Source of the DNA: an uncultured Gammaproteobacteria bacterium
GTDB lineage: Bacteria; Pseudomonadota; Gammaproteobacteria; Pseudomonadales; Azotimanducaceae
Length of the DNA: 38,968 nt
Assembly (NCBI GenBank): GCA_913050215.1
Contig: CAJXBG010000027.1
Coordinates: 1 to 38,968 of the forward strand
Direction: 5' to 3'
Each line of letters starts with the position of its first letter. Positions within the stretch are counted from its first letter, which is position 1. A model generated the notes under the pieces. It did no database searches and had not been told where the DNA came from. It saw only the letters and a list, made by a program, of their open reading frames with translations. This document shows, piece after piece, positions 27,499 through 36,892 of the stretch. The position numbers and the translations under genes were made by a program.

Positions 27499-29859
27499 AT
27501 GGTTCACGGGTTTATTTTAACGAGGCAGTGGACAGAAACGGCTGAGGGACAAAGTCTGGTCTTCTGGGCAGCCACCTGCGAAGGGCCGGTTCGAATAACC
27601 ATGGAAGATCAGGAATCCATCTTTTTCCTGCCCGATAACCTGATTCTTCGCGCTGAAAATATTTTGAAAGGTGTGGTCTCTTGGCGGCACCAGCTGATTA
27701 AACTCAAGGACTTCCAAAGTACCCCCGTTCACGCCTGTTATTTTAGGAATCAGCGTGATCTTAATGTCGCCAGATCCAAACTCTCGGCCAAACAAATAGT
27801 TGCGCTCGAAGCGGATGTTCGTCCAACTGATCGCTTTTTGATGGAGCGGTTTATTAATGGAGCGCTGTCGATTTCGGGCACCTCGATTCAAGAAGGCGTT
27901 GATTCCCCGACCGGCGTTAGCGCCTACCAATCGTTTATAGACCCGCAACTCGCCCCGGTGAACTTCACGCCGACGCTAAAAATAGCGTCTCTGGATATTG
28001 AAACTTCATATTCTGAGAACGTGCTTTACTCGATCGCGGTGGCTGGTCAGGGTTTTCAGGCCGTCTTTATGATCGGTGACGATATCGCGGGTCAGCCAGA
28101 GTATCTGGAGTTTTTGGTCGATGAGCGTGCGCTAATACGGCGCTTCTTATCTTGGTTCGCTGAGGTTGATCCGGATGTGATCATTGGCTGGAGCGTGGTT
28201 GCGTTTGATTTGCATTTTCTTGAACAAAGATGCCAAGCGCTCAACATTGACTTCCGTCTTGGTCGTGGCGGCGAGACTGTGCACTGGCGAACTAATCAGC
28301 AGCGTCAGGACAGAAATTATGCGTTGGTGCCCGGACGGGTTGTGCTTGATGGCATTGAAATGTTGCGCACTGCAACTTGGTCATTCGAGAGTTTTGCTTT
28401 AGATTTTGTTGCACGCGAACTACTGGGCAGAGGCAAGCTGGTCGACAACGTAGAAAGTCGAGCAAGTGAAATTCAAGATATGTTTCGAGAAGATAAGCTG
28501 AAATTGGCAGCTTATAATCTTGAGGATTGCCAGCTTGTTGTTGAAATTTTTGAATCGACCGAACTGATGGCGTTTAGCCTTGAGCGGGGAAGGTTAACCG
28601 GTCTTGAGTTGGACCGGCCCGGTGGGTCTGTCGCGGCATTCGATTACCTTTATTTGCCTCGCCTGCATCGCAAGGGCTTTGTTGCGCCGGTGGCCGATCT
28701 TGAACAAAGCATCAGCAGCCCCGGTGGTTATGTGCTTGATTCCAAACCCGGCATATTTGAAGACGTCGTGTTGCTCGACTTTAAGAGTTTGTATCCCAGC
28801 ATTATTCGAACCTTCCATGTAGACCCGCTGGCGATGATCGTCGCAAGTGAAGAGAGCGATCCCATTCCCGGCTTTAAGGAAAGCCAGTTTTCCCGTGATA
28901 ATTACATTCTTCCAGAGATTATTGAGAATCTCTGGGACGCACGGGATCAGGCAAAAAAGCTGAAAAAGACAGCGATGTCCCAGGCCATTAAAATCATCAT
29001 GAATTCATTCTATGGTGTGATGGGAACAACGGGATGTCGTTTTTTCGATCCCAAACTGGCAAGCTCGATTACCCTGCGCGGACATGAAATACTGCAAACG
29101 ACGAGGAACCTGCTAGAAGAGAAGGGCTTTCCGGTCATCTACGGGGATACGGATTCTGTATTCGTGCACCTAAAGGGAGCAAGTGATGTTGACCAAACGG
29201 CGCTTGAACTGGTGACCTACCTGAATAACTGGTGGCGGGAGCATTTGCAGACATCAATGGGTGTGGCCAGTCGACTTGAACTTGAATATGAAACCCGATT
29301 TGTGAAATTTTTGATGCCCACGGTGCGTGGTTCGGACGCAGGTAGCAAAAAGCGGTATGCGGGTGTTGTCATGAACAAAGGTGAGCAGGAGATAGTTTTT
29401 AAGGGCCTAGAGACAGTGCGGACTGATTGGAGTCAGGTAGCAAGAGAGTTTCAACAGACGCTTTACAAACTCGTTTTTCAGGAAGCGCCTTTCGAGGGTT
29501 ACGTCAAAGAAACTGTTGCCTCGGTATATCGAGGTGAAAAGGATGATCAGCTTGTCCTGAGGAAGCGTTTGCGCAGGAAGCTTGCAGATTACACAAAAAA
29601 CGTCCCGCCCCATGTGAAAGCTGCCCGAATAGCCGAGCAAGAGAAACAGCAAAGAGGTACTGCGGGGGTGTTTTCTGCAAGCAAGTGGATAGAGTATGTC
29701 ATGACAATTAACGGACCTGAGCCTAAGCAATATCTACGCTCAGACATTGATTACGACTTTTACGTTGAAAAACAGTTGGCCCCCGTTGCTGATGCAATTC
29801 TCGCATTTAAGGGAACATCGTTAGGGCAGATCACTGATAGGCAACTAGGGCTGTTTTGA
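27499..29859 (+). CDS. polB: DNA polymerase II (family B)
   Basis: Pol II is a damage-tolerant, proofreading family-B polymerase. The exonuclease has the Exo I motif at Asp166/Glu168 (DIETS), GWSVVAFDL (Exo II) and YNLEDCQLV (Exo III). Polymerase motifs are DFKSLYPSI (Asp427), KIIMNSFYGVMGT and YGDTDS (Asp550, Asp552). The C-terminus ends in QLGLF, the clamp-binding tail also present in E. coli Pol II. ATG 27499 gives 786 aa, collinear with E. coli (783); the upstream frame from 27466 is not conserved. I found no CTGT-N8-ACAG LexA box upstream, although E. coli polB is SOS-controlled. Confidence 0.97.
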   Translation: MVHGFILTRQWTETAEGQSLVFWAATCEGPVRITMEDQESIFFLPDNLILRAENILKGVVSWRHQLIKLKDFQSTPVHACYFRNQRDLNVARSKLSAKQIVALEADVRPTDRFLMERFINGALSISGTSIQEGVDSPTGVSAYQSFIDPQLAPVNFTPTLKIASLDIETSYSENVLYSIAVAGQGFQAVFMIGDDIAGQPEYLEFLVDERALIRRFLSWFAEVDPDVIIGWSVVAFDLHFLEQRCQALNIDFRLGRGGETVHWRTNQQRQDRNYALVPGRVVLDGIEMLRTATWSFESFALDFVARELLGRGKLVDNVESRASEIQDMFREDKLKLAAYNLEDCQLVVEIFESTELMAFSLERGRLTGLELDRPGGSVAAFDYLYLPRLHRKGFVAPVADLEQSISSPGGYVLDSKPGIFEDVVLLDFKSLYPSIIRTFHVDPLAMIVASEESDPIPGFKESQFSRDNYILPEIIENLWDARDQAKKLKKTAMSQAIKIIMNSFYGVMGTTGCRFFDPKLASSITLRGHEILQTTRNLLEEKGFPVIYGDTDSVFVHLKGASDVDQTALELVTYLNNWWREHLQTSMGVASRLELEYETRFVKFLMPTVRGSDAGSKKRYAGVVMNKGEQEIVFKGLETVRTDWSQVAREFQQTLYKLVFQEAPFEGYVKETVASVYRGEKDDQLVLRKRLRRKLADYTKNVPPHVKAARIAEQEKQQRGTAGVFSASKWIEYVMTINGPEPKQYLRSDIDYDFYVEKQLAPVADAILAFKGTSLGQITDRQLGLF

Positions 29860-29962
29860 TAAACATTACGAGTTCAATATTGACGAAGCTAACCAGAGCG
29901 CCGAGGAAAAAATGTTCAAAAACGGACTGAAAAAAATTGGCCAAAGCCAAAAGGAGTGCGGA

Positions 29963-31396
29963 ATGGGACAAAGACTCGGATTAGGATTGTTGCTCATCGC
30001 AGTGATGTCTTTCGCTTCTGCTGCAGCAGAAAAGAACTGTCAGGATGATCTGAATTGTAAGTCTGCTTGGCTAGCCGCAAGCGAGGAAGAGCGAACGGTA
30101 ATATTTGAGTTCGCTGAAGACTATAAGGCATTTATGCGTGTTGCCCGGACCGAGCTTTCTTTCGTTAGCGAAGCAATTGTCCTTGCAGAGGCTGCGGGTT
30201 TCAGTCGGCTGAAAACCGATTCGCCGATGGAACCAGGCGCTAAATACTATGATGTTAATCGAGATCGCGCGATCGCGGTAATGATCATTGGGGATGAAGA
30301 AATATCTAGCGGTATGCGCGTCGTAGGTGCGCATATTGACTCTCCTCGCCTTGAACTCAAGGGCAAGCCACTCTTTTCTGCCAACGAGTTTGCGCTTTTT
30401 CAAACGAATTACCATGGTGGCATCAAGCGCTATCAGTGGACCAATATCCCACTAGCGTTGGTCGGTATCATTGACAAGAAAGATGGAACGCGTGTTGAAG
30501 TTAATGTGGGTCTAGCGCCTGATGATCCTATTCTGATGATTCCTGATATGTCTCCTCATGTCGATCGAGGTTATAACGACAAGAAAGTAGGCGAGCTTGT
30601 CACCTACGAATCCCTTGATCCTATTGTTGCGCATCTTCCCCCGATTGAAGATGGACTCGACATCGAAGATCAGGTGTTGATAATTTTGAAGTCAAGGTAT
30701 GGCGTGTCTCGGGCAGACCTTGTCTCTGCTGAGCTTTCATTGGTGCCCGCCTTTGAGCCTCGTGATATGGGTCTAGATCGAAGCATGGTCGCAGCTTACG
30801 GCCAAGATGATAAGTTAGGCGCTTATGCTGCGTTGCGTGCGGTACTTGCGAGCAAGAGACCTACTCAAACTGCCCTCGCTTACCTCGTTGATAACGAAGA
30901 GGTCGGCAACGTCAACAATACTGGCGCAAAGTCTGACTATTTCTCCAATCTGGTTGCGCGACTACTCAGCGCAAAACTTGGGAAATCCTACCGTGACATT
31001 GAAGTGCGCAAAGCCCTGCGGAATTCAAAAATGATTTCAATTGATGTTAACCCAGGCGTTAACCCAATGCGCGAAAGTGCATGGGAGCTGAACAATGCAC
31101 CAAAGCTTGGCTATGGCGTTAACTTTAAAATGTATGGCCGCGGCTTCACAGCTAATTCAGAGTTCACCGCCGACATCAGACGTATTTTCGATAACGCGGA
31201 TATTCCCTGGCAGACTGCCACTTATAAAGTTGGCAGATCTGGTGGCGGTACCATTGGCGGTGAGTTCTCCCGCCAAGATATGGAGGTTATCGACTTTGGC
31301 GTGCCGGTTTTGTCGATCCATACACCCTATGCGGTGAGTTCAAAGATAGATATCTATAACCTGTATCGTGGCTCAAAAGCGTTCTTTGAGGATTAG
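29963..31396 (+). CDS. Exported M18-family zinc aminopeptidase
   Basis: M18 enzymes are di-zinc aminopeptidases that remove N-terminal acidic or other residues. Metal and catalytic motifs are visible: GAHIDSPRLELK (His124, Asp126), GQDDKLGAYAA, DNEEVG with the catalytic Glu pair, and the C-terminal SIHTPYAVSS with the last His. ATG 29963 has AAGGAG six bases upstream, better than the earlier frame at 29912. From it, residues 1-23 form a signal peptide (hydrophobic GLGLLLIAVMSFA, small-residue cleavage site ASAAA). Most bacterial M18 enzymes are cytosolic, so a periplasmic location is notable. The Cys at 27 is not in a lipobox. Confidence 0.9.
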   Translation: MGQRLGLGLLLIAVMSFASAAAEKNCQDDLNCKSAWLAASEEERTVIFEFAEDYKAFMRVARTELSFVSEAIVLAEAAGFSRLKTDSPMEPGAKYYDVNRDRAIAVMIIGDEEISSGMRVVGAHIDSPRLELKGKPLFSANEFALFQTNYHGGIKRYQWTNIPLALVGIIDKKDGTRVEVNVGLAPDDPILMIPDMSPHVDRGYNDKKVGELVTYESLDPIVAHLPPIEDGLDIEDQVLIILKSRYGVSRADLVSAELSLVPAFEPRDMGLDRSMVAAYGQDDKLGAYAALRAVLASKRPTQTALAYLVDNEEVGNVNNTGAKSDYFSNLVARLLSAKLGKSYRDIEVRKALRNSKMISIDVNPGVNPMRESAWELNNAPKLGYGVNFKMYGRGFTANSEFTADIRRIFDNADIPWQTATYKVGRSGGGTIGGEFSRQDMEVIDFGVPVLSIHTPYAVSSKIDIYNLYRGSKAFFED

Positions 31397-31425
31397 CAGC
31401 TGCGTACATATGCTGTCGACGTGTT

Positions 31426-32682
31426 TTACGACAAAGCAGATTTGAATCGGTTTATCCGGTAAGGATGGAGATCTGTTTTGGTTTTCTCGCCCGCGAGCAT
31501 TTGCTCAACCAGAAATGCTGTCACCGGACCAAGGGTCATGCCGAGGTGCTGGTGTCCAAATGCGTAGATGATGTTGTTGCTCACAGAAGAAGGGCTAATC
31601 ACCGGAAGTGAGTCAGGTAATGATGGGCGACAACCCATCCACACTGACTCTTCCTGTGTGTCCAGATCCGGAAGCATGCTGCGAGCGAGTCTAGTGAGGT
31701 GCCTGATTCTTTGATAATCGGGCGGGTCGTCGACACCTGAGATCTCAACCTGACTGGTCATGCGCATGCCGGTTTCCATCGGAGATAAAACGAAAGAACT
31801 ATCGCCATTGACGACCGGACGAGATAACAGGGAGGCAGTGGTGCGCGGGAACATCATATGGTAGCCGCGTTCAGCGACTAGCGTCACTTTGTCTCCCACC
31901 ATCTCAGCCAGAGGTTGGGTATAGGCGCCCGTCGCGATAACAAGTTTGTCGGCTGTCAGCGATTCTGATTGGTTCGAGACCGTAACTGCGTTTTTGCTCA
32001 TGCTGATTTGTTCGACGCACATCTTTTTGTAGATGCCGCCGTACTCGAGCATGAGATTCGTCATCTCATGAACCATCGCACCTGGGTTGGTAATGTGCAG
32101 AGCGTCTGATTGAAACAGACCGTGAGTAAAGTCAGGCGACAAAGCAGGTTCGAGCCGTCTTATATCTGCAGCACCAAGTACGTCAAAGGGCACCTGTAAA
32201 CGATCCATTAATTGTCGAGTGAATCCCGTATTCGCAAAGCTGCTGGTTGATGAGTAAACCTTAAGCCACCCAACGCTTTGCACGTACCGAGTCAGCGCAG
32301 TTTCACCCACGAGTTTTAGCCAGTCGTCGGCGGCGTGACGGGTGAGTGCGTGTAGCTGATCTGCGTTTTGGTCAACTCGGTGCTGGCGGCTTTGGTTAAG
32401 AAACTCAATTAGCCAAGGTAGTGCTTTCAGCAGATACCCAGGTCTGAGGGAAAATGGTGAATGGGGTCGAGTTAGCATCTTGGCAACGTCAAAGACGATG
32501 CCAGGTGTTGATGTTGGCACGCAGGAATTGTTAACGATGCCACCCGCATTGCCGAACGATGCGCCGGATGCCGGCGCTGTTCTATCTATTAACGTAACTG
32601 CATAACCCTTCTGTGCAAGGTTGAATGCAATTGACGCACCGATTATTCCTGCACCAGCAACAATGATCGATGGTCGGGTCAT
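31426..32682 (-). CDS. DadA-like FAD-dependent D-amino acid dehydrogenase/oxidase
   Basis: A Rossmann FAD motif AGAGIIGASIAFNLAQKG at residues 9-26 and the later acidic Asp-Arg identify the DAO superfamily. The C-terminal GHQHLGMTLGPVTA is the usual FAD-contact ending of DadA-like enzymes. DadA deaminates D-amino acids at the inner membrane and passes electrons to the respiratory chain; a glycine/sarcosine oxidase role is an alternative. It lies 8 nt after the PfkB kinase gene, and hemL is 53 nt further up, so all three are probably one transcript. It is convergent with the M18 gene across 29 nt with no strong terminator. Confidence 0.85.
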   Translation of the reverse strand: MTRPSIIVAGAGIIGASIAFNLAQKGYAVTLIDRTAPASGASFGNAGGIVNNSCVPTSTPGIVFDVAKMLTRPHSPFSLRPGYLLKALPWLIEFLNQSRQHRVDQNADQLHALTRHAADDWLKLVGETALTRYVQSVGWLKVYSSTSSFANTGFTRQLMDRLQVPFDVLGAADIRRLEPALSPDFTHGLFQSDALHITNPGAMVHEMTNLMLEYGGIYKKMCVEQISMSKNAVTVSNQSESLTADKLVIATGAYTQPLAEMVGDKVTLVAERGYHMMFPRTTASLLSRPVVNGDSSFVLSPMETGMRMTSQVEISGVDDPPDYQRIRHLTRLARSMLPDLDTQEESVWMGCRPSLPDSLPVISPSSVSNNIIYAFGHQHLGMTLGPVTAFLVEQMLAGEKTKTDLHPYRINRFKSALS

Positions 32683-32690
32683 GGGCCGGT

Positions 32691-33680
32691 TTATAAGAGG
32701 CCGCGAAGGGCCGCTTGGTCAGCGCGAGCGCCGAAGCTTGAAACAAGCAGTGAGGCTGCCCTGTTTGCAAGATCTGCACAGGCAGGAAAGCTCATGCCAT
32801 GGGTTAAACCAAAAAGGAAAGTGCCTGCGAAAATATCTCCTGCACCGGTCGTATCTACCGCCTTGGTTGGGACACCGACCGACATGGTTTCCTCGTTACC
32901 ATCAAAAACCAAAGCGCCTTCTTTGCCGCAGGTCATCACAACTTTGCCACATACTGTTTTAAGGCGGGCCATGGCTTCGCCCCGATTGCTCGCGGCAGTC
33001 CAAAGCCTGGCTTCATCTTCGTTGCAAAAAATCAGATCAATGCCAAGTTCGGCCAACGCATCGAAAGACGCTTTAAAATTCTCTACCATGGCAGGATCGG
33101 AAAGGGTTAAAGAAACCTGCACACCTGCTTCTTTCGCGATGTCGATAGTCTCCTTAACCGCTTCAAAAGCCGTGGGTGAAGTCACTAAGTAGCCTTCAAT
33201 ATAAAGATAGGTCGAATTTCGAAGGGCTTCCCTGTTTAACTCGTTGGGTGACAAAGTTTCGGTAATGCCGAGATGTGTTGTCATTGTGCGTTCTGCATCG
33301 GGAGTTACCATCGATATGCATTTTCCCGTAATGCCTTCCTCTCGACCAGCATCAAGGTTGGTATCGACGCCTGCGATCTTTAGGTCTGACATAAAAAAGT
33401 CGCCGGTTTCATCGCTTGCAACCTTGCAGCTGTAAAAGCTGTTGGCCCCAAGCTGTGCTGCGGCGACCATGGTGTTCGCCGCGGAGCCCCCACCAGCCTG
33501 TTTAATAGCTCGGTGTTCGTGTTCGACTTCCAGCAGGTTGAGCAACCGTTTGCGCTCGTCGCTGTCAATCAGCGTCATCAACCCTTTGCCGACGCCCGCT
33601 TTGCTGATGAACGCGTCATCAACTTCGTATTCGGTATCGACGAGTGCGTTTCCAATGCCATAAATATCGTATTTTTTCAC
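32691..33680 (-). CDS. PfkB-family carbohydrate/nucleoside kinase (adenosine kinase-like)
   Basis: The ribokinase fold is indicated by GIGNALVDTE at the start, GGGSAANTMVAAAQLG (substrate-side PfkB signature 1) and DTTGAGDIFAGTFL (signature 2, with the catalytic Asp and anion hole). The whole arrangement resembles bacterial adenosine-kinase-like PfkB proteins more than ribokinase or fructokinase, but the substrate is not certain. The start is GTG, with AGGA eight bases upstream. At 329 aa it is normal. Confidence 0.88.
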   Translation of the reverse strand: MKKYDIYGIGNALVDTEYEVDDAFISKAGVGKGLMTLIDSDERKRLLNLLEVEHEHRAIKQAGGGSAANTMVAAAQLGANSFYSCKVASDETGDFFMSDLKIAGVDTNLDAGREEGITGKCISMVTPDAERTMTTHLGITETLSPNELNREALRNSTYLYIEGYLVTSPTAFEAVKETIDIAKEAGVQVSLTLSDPAMVENFKASFDALAELGIDLIFCNEDEARLWTAASNRGEAMARLKTVCGKVVMTCGKEGALVFDGNEETMSVGVPTKAVDTTGAGDIFAGTFLFGLTHGMSFPACADLANRAASLLVSSFGARADQAALRGLL

Positions 33681-33733
33681 TGCTTTTTCCTAGTAACTTT
33701 AAGTTTTTGTGAGCGTGCCGGATGATTTGCTTG

Positions 33734-35017
33734 TTAGCTGAGTGTTGCAAATACTTTGCTCGCGGCGTCGAGCGTTTGTTCGATATCCTGATCCGTATGA
33801 GCGCCGGAGACAAAACCGGACTCAAAGGGAGATGGCGCTAGATTAATACCCTGCTCCAGCATGCCGTTGAAGAAAAGATTAAACCTTGCCGCGTCAGCAT
33901 CCATGACTTCACTAAATCGTGTGACCGGATCGGCCGCAGCAAAAAAGAAACCAAACATGCCGCCTACCTGGTTGGTTGAAAAGTCGATACCAGCATCTGC
34001 GGCAGCGGTCTTGAGTCCAGTGACCAACTGTTCTGTGCGTATTGATAGTGTTTCGAAAAAGCCCGGTTGTTCAATCAGAGACAGTGTTGCCAGGCCCGCG
34101 GTCATAGCAATGGGATTTCCCGAAAGCGTGCCAGCCTGATAAACCCCGCCAAGTGGTGCAACAACACTCATCACGTCGCGACGCCCGCCAAAAGCGCCAA
34201 CGGGCATGCCGCCGCCGATGACTTTACCGAGTGTGGTCAAGTCCGGAACGACGTTGTACTGGGCCTGTGCGCCGCCAAGATTCACTCTAAATCCTGTCAT
34301 TACCTCGTCGAATATTAATAATGCGCCCGCCTGGGTGGTCTGGACTCTAAGCGCTTCAAGAAAGCCAGGCACTGGGGGCACGCAACCCATATTGCCCGCG
34401 ATGGGTTCAACAATAACTGCGGCCACTTGATCCCCAGCCTCGGCAAAAAAGGCCTCAACCTGTTCAATATTGTTATATTCAAGCGTGACCGTATGTTGTG
34501 CCACACTCGCGGGTACGCCGAGTGAATCAGGTTCGCCGAGCGTCAGTGCACCGCTACCGGCCTTAACCAGCAGCGCGTCGCAATGACCGTGGTAACAACC
34601 TTCAAATTTGACGATTTTATCTCGGCCGGTAAATCCTCTTGCAACTCTAATGGCACTCATCGTTGCTTCAGTGCCAGAACTCACCATGCGAATCATCTCA
34701 ATGCTAGGCATTAACTGCGTGACTTTTTCCGCCATGATGGTTTCGATTTCTGTGGGCGCGCCAAAACTCAATCCGTGGGAAATGGCTGATTTAACCTGCG
34801 CGGCAACTTCCGGGTGATTATGTCCCGCAATCATGGGTCCCCACGAACCGATATAATCGATGTATTGCTTGTCATCCTCGTCGGTCAGGTAAGCACCTTC
34901 GCTGTGCTTAATAAAGAGCGGTTTTCCACCCACCCGCTGGAATGCCCTAACGGGAGAATTCACGCCGCCTGGCAGTATTTTGTTGGCGTTTTCAAATAAG
35001 GTTTCGGAACGTGTCAT
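33734..35017 (-). CDS. hemL: Glutamate-1-semialdehyde 2,1-aminomutase
   Basis: HemL converts glutamate-1-semialdehyde to 5-aminolevulinate in C5 heme synthesis. The PLP lysine is Lys265 in [17 protein letters not shown], the same number as in E. coli. The protein opens with [18 protein letters not shown] and includes [20 protein letters not shown] 35017 with an AGGG at 9-nt spacing gives 427 aa (E. coli 426); the frame open to 35056 adds 13 unconserved residues. It is divergent from the DUF6776-like gene across a 208-bp spacer. Confidence 0.97.
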   Translation of the reverse strand: MTRSETLFENANKILPGGVNSPVRAFQRVGGKPLFIKHSEGAYLTDEDDKQYIDYIGSWGPMIAGHNHPEVAAQVKSAISHGLSFGAPTEIETIMAEKVTQLMPSIEMIRMVSSGTEATMSAIRVARGFTGRDKIVKFEGCYHGHCDALLVKAGSGALTLGEPDSLGVPASVAQHTVTLEYNNIEQVEAFFAEAGDQVAAVIVEPIAGNMGCVPPVPGFLEALRVQTTQAGALLIFDEVMTGFRVNLGGAQAQYNVVPDLTTLGKVIGGGMPVGAFGGRRDVMSVVAPLGGVYQAGTLSGNPIAMTAGLATLSLIEQPGFFETLSIRTEQLVTGLKTAAADAGIDFSTNQVGGMFGFFFAAADPVTRFSEVMDADAARFNLFFNGMLEQGINLAPSPFESGFVSGAHTDQDIEQTLDAASKVFATLS

Positions 35018-35157
35018 TAACAATTGCCCTGATTTTCGAGATGCGAATTCAACCATTCCTCGAGCAAGGATTCAAATGAGATTCTGTACGCGTCACGCCG
35101 AAAATCGGAATTCGATCGATAATCGACTGAAATCAGGTACGTTCGGTTTCGAAATGG

Positions 35158-35185
35158 CTTGTTTTAGACCAGTTTCTGCTAAACT
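35158..35185 (+). promoter_or_regulatory. Probable extended -10 promoter of the DUF6776-bactofilin genes
   Basis: A TG-C-TAAACT extended -10 (TAAACT at 35180-35185) is preceded by CTTGTT at 16-bp spacing (35158-35163). The start would be near 35192, about 34 nt before the ATG. The -35 match is weak. Confidence 0.45.
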
Positions 35186-35225
35186 AACCGACCTTTGGTA
35201 ATTTTGTGCTGGTATTTGGAATAAA

Positions 35226-35963
35226 ATGGCGACGGTAAAAGGCAGTAAACAATACCAGATGGTAGTAGTGCCACATCGGCCCTACTATCGGGGTGTTGGA
35301 GTTCTGTTTTGTCTGCTTGCGCTTTTAGCGGCGGGTTGGCTGACATTTAATTATGGACTCGACCAGGGGATGGTGAAAAAAGTTGAGGTGGTGAACGAAC
35401 GTGATGAATTGCGGTCACAATTAAGCGTTTCTGCCAAGCTAGTTAGCAAACTTAGACAGGATATCGCAGTCCTAAAGCTCGGCGGGCAGGTAGACTCGAG
35501 GGCAAACGAAGAGATACAGCAGACAGTTGAAGCATTGCAAAAAGAAATAGCTGATTTAAGCGAGGAAACGAGATTTTACAAAGCCGTAATGGTGCCAAAT
35601 GCGAAGGAGAGAGGGCTCAGAATAGAGCGATTGGATATGAAACAGTCGTCTGAACCCAGTAGGTTCCGTTACAGTCTGTTGCTCACTCAAATAGTCGATA
35701 AACACGATTATATTCAGGGTGGTGTGGAAATTAACGTTCTAGGTAAACTAGGTAAGGAAAATCGCAGCTTGTCACTGGTTGATTTGGTCGAAGATAAAAG
35801 TAAAGCCATCCGTTTCAAGTTTCGTTATTTCCAAAATATTGATGGGGAGTTAAATGTTCCGGAAGGATTCTCTCCGAGAGAAATTATGATAGTCGCAAAG
35901 TCGTCAGGCCGAGGCTCACAGCGCCTTGAAAAGAAATTCGACTGGCAACCTACAGGGGGATAG
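35226..35963 (+). CDS. DUF6776-like membrane-anchored coiled-coil protein
   Basis: Function is unknown. A cytoplasmic N-terminus of about 22 residues leads to one membrane helix (about 24-42, GVLFCLLALLAAGWLTF). A probable coiled coil follows at about 55-115, with heptad Leu/Val and Glu/Lys, then a C-terminal beta-rich domain ending around SFSPREIMIVAK-type sequence (about 130-235). The predicted topology puts the coil and beta domain in the periplasm. The gene is 3 nt upstream of the bactofilin gene, suggesting a joint envelope or cell-shape role, as seen for neighbours of bactofilins in other Gammaproteobacteria. Confidence 0.8.
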   Translation: MATVKGSKQYQMVVVPHRPYYRGVGVLFCLLALLAAGWLTFNYGLDQGMVKKVEVVNERDELRSQLSVSAKLVSKLRQDIAVLKLGGQVDSRANEEIQQTVEALQKEIADLSEETRFYKAVMVPNAKERGLRIERLDMKQSSEPSRFRYSLLLTQIVDKHDYIQGGVEINVLGKLGKENRSLSLVDLVEDKSKAIRFKFRYFQNIDGELNVPEGFSPREIMIVAKSSGRGSQRLEKKFDWQPTGG

Positions 35964-35966
35964 CCC

Positions 35967-36476
35967 ATGGCTTTTTTTCAAAGTGGCAAAAAATCAGAAC
36001 CGGGAGTTTCCTTGGTTGCGAATAATTGTGAGATAGAGGGGGATATCCATTTTAGTGATCAATTGTTGATCAATGGTGTTGTTAAGGGAAATGTCTATGC
36101 TCGGGAGGGCGTAAAGGCCGTGGTGACAGTTAGCGAGAAAGGCTGTGTCGAAGGCGAGATTCATGTGTCTGACGTCATTATTAACGGCAAGGTCTTCGGT
36201 GACATTTATTCTGACAAACACGTTGAACTCGCTGCGAAAGCTGAGATCAGAGGCAATGTGTATTACGACCTGATAGAAATGGTGATGGGTAGTCGGGTTG
36301 ACGGCAAACTGGTTAAAATTTGTGCCGGTGAGGATGCAAATCAACAAACGACAGCGAAGGCAGAACCATCTCCGGTAAATAGCGCTGAAAACGAGGATCA
36401 ATTGGAGACCAAAGACGCTTTGGCCTCCCAAACGTCACCGTTACACGTGACGTCGGTAAAAAGTAAGATGGCCTGA
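35967..36476 (+). CDS. Bactofilin
   Basis: Bactofilins are polymerising right-handed beta-helix scaffold proteins that position cell-wall enzymes. The core is about residues 12-115, built of short repeats such as GDIHFSDQLLINGVVKGNV and GKVFGDIYSDKHVEL, with a regular Gly every turn. The N-terminus MAFFQSGKK is a candidate membrane-association tail, and residues 120-169 are a disordered, polar tail. The SD AGGGGG lies just upstream of the ATG. The nearby M23 endopeptidase gene (36893-38248) is a plausible partner, since bactofilins often pair with LytM enzymes. Confidence 0.92.
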   Translation: MAFFQSGKKSEPGVSLVANNCEIEGDIHFSDQLLINGVVKGNVYAREGVKAVVTVSEKGCVEGEIHVSDVIINGKVFGDIYSDKHVELAAKAEIRGNVYYDLIEMVMGSRVDGKLVKICAGEDANQQTTAKAEPSPVNSAENEDQLETKDALASQTSPLHVTSVKSKMA

Positions 36477-36528
36477 TGGCCAATAACAGTGAAAGATTTA
36501 GAAAAACCCTGATGAGTTTGAGTATAAA

Positions 36529-36885
36529 ATGAGTGATACGCCACAGACTGTTGTCCCACTGGGATTGAACTTTACTAATTCCGCAGCGAAAAAAGCGGGC
36601 TTGCTGATTGCTGAGGAAGAAAATTCCGAGCTGAAATTGCGAGTATTTGTCACTGGTGGTGGCTGCTCAGGTTTTGAATACGGCTTCACCTTCGACGAAG
36701 ATGTCGAGGAAGATGACACGCTGATCGAAAGCGATGGCGCGACGCTCATCGTAGACGCGCTTAGTTTTCAATATCTGGTCGGTGCTGAGGTGGATTTTAA
36801 AGAAGATCTGTCTGGTGCCCGATTTGTGGTAACTAACCCAAATGCATCTACAACCTGCGGCTGCGGGAATTCCTTTTCGCTTTAG
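36529..36885 (+). CDS. erpA: Iron-sulfur cluster insertion protein ErpA
   Basis: ErpA is an A-type carrier that delivers Fe-S clusters to apoproteins, including the isoprenoid enzymes IspG and IspH. The three ligand cysteines are present: Cys46 ([11 protein letters not shown]), Cys110 and Cys112 (TTCGCGNSF). At 118 aa it is close to E. coli (114). The SD is weak. A seven-codon leader frame, ATG 36512 to TGA 36530-36532, ends overlapping the erpA ATG, so reinitiation is possible. It converges with the M23 gene with only 7 nt between them. Confidence 0.96.
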   Translation: MSDTPQTVVPLGLNFTNSAAKKAGLLIAEEENSELKLRVFVTGGGCSGFEYGFTFDEDVEEDDTLIESDGATLIVDALSFQYLVGAEVDFKEDLSGARFVVTNPNASTTCGCGNSFSL

Positions 36886-36892
36886 CGACAGC

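Noticed and set aside
36474-36486. Small TGGCC/GGCCA hairpin after bactofilin as a terminator
   Set aside because: Only 5 bp with no T run, so it is too weak to call.
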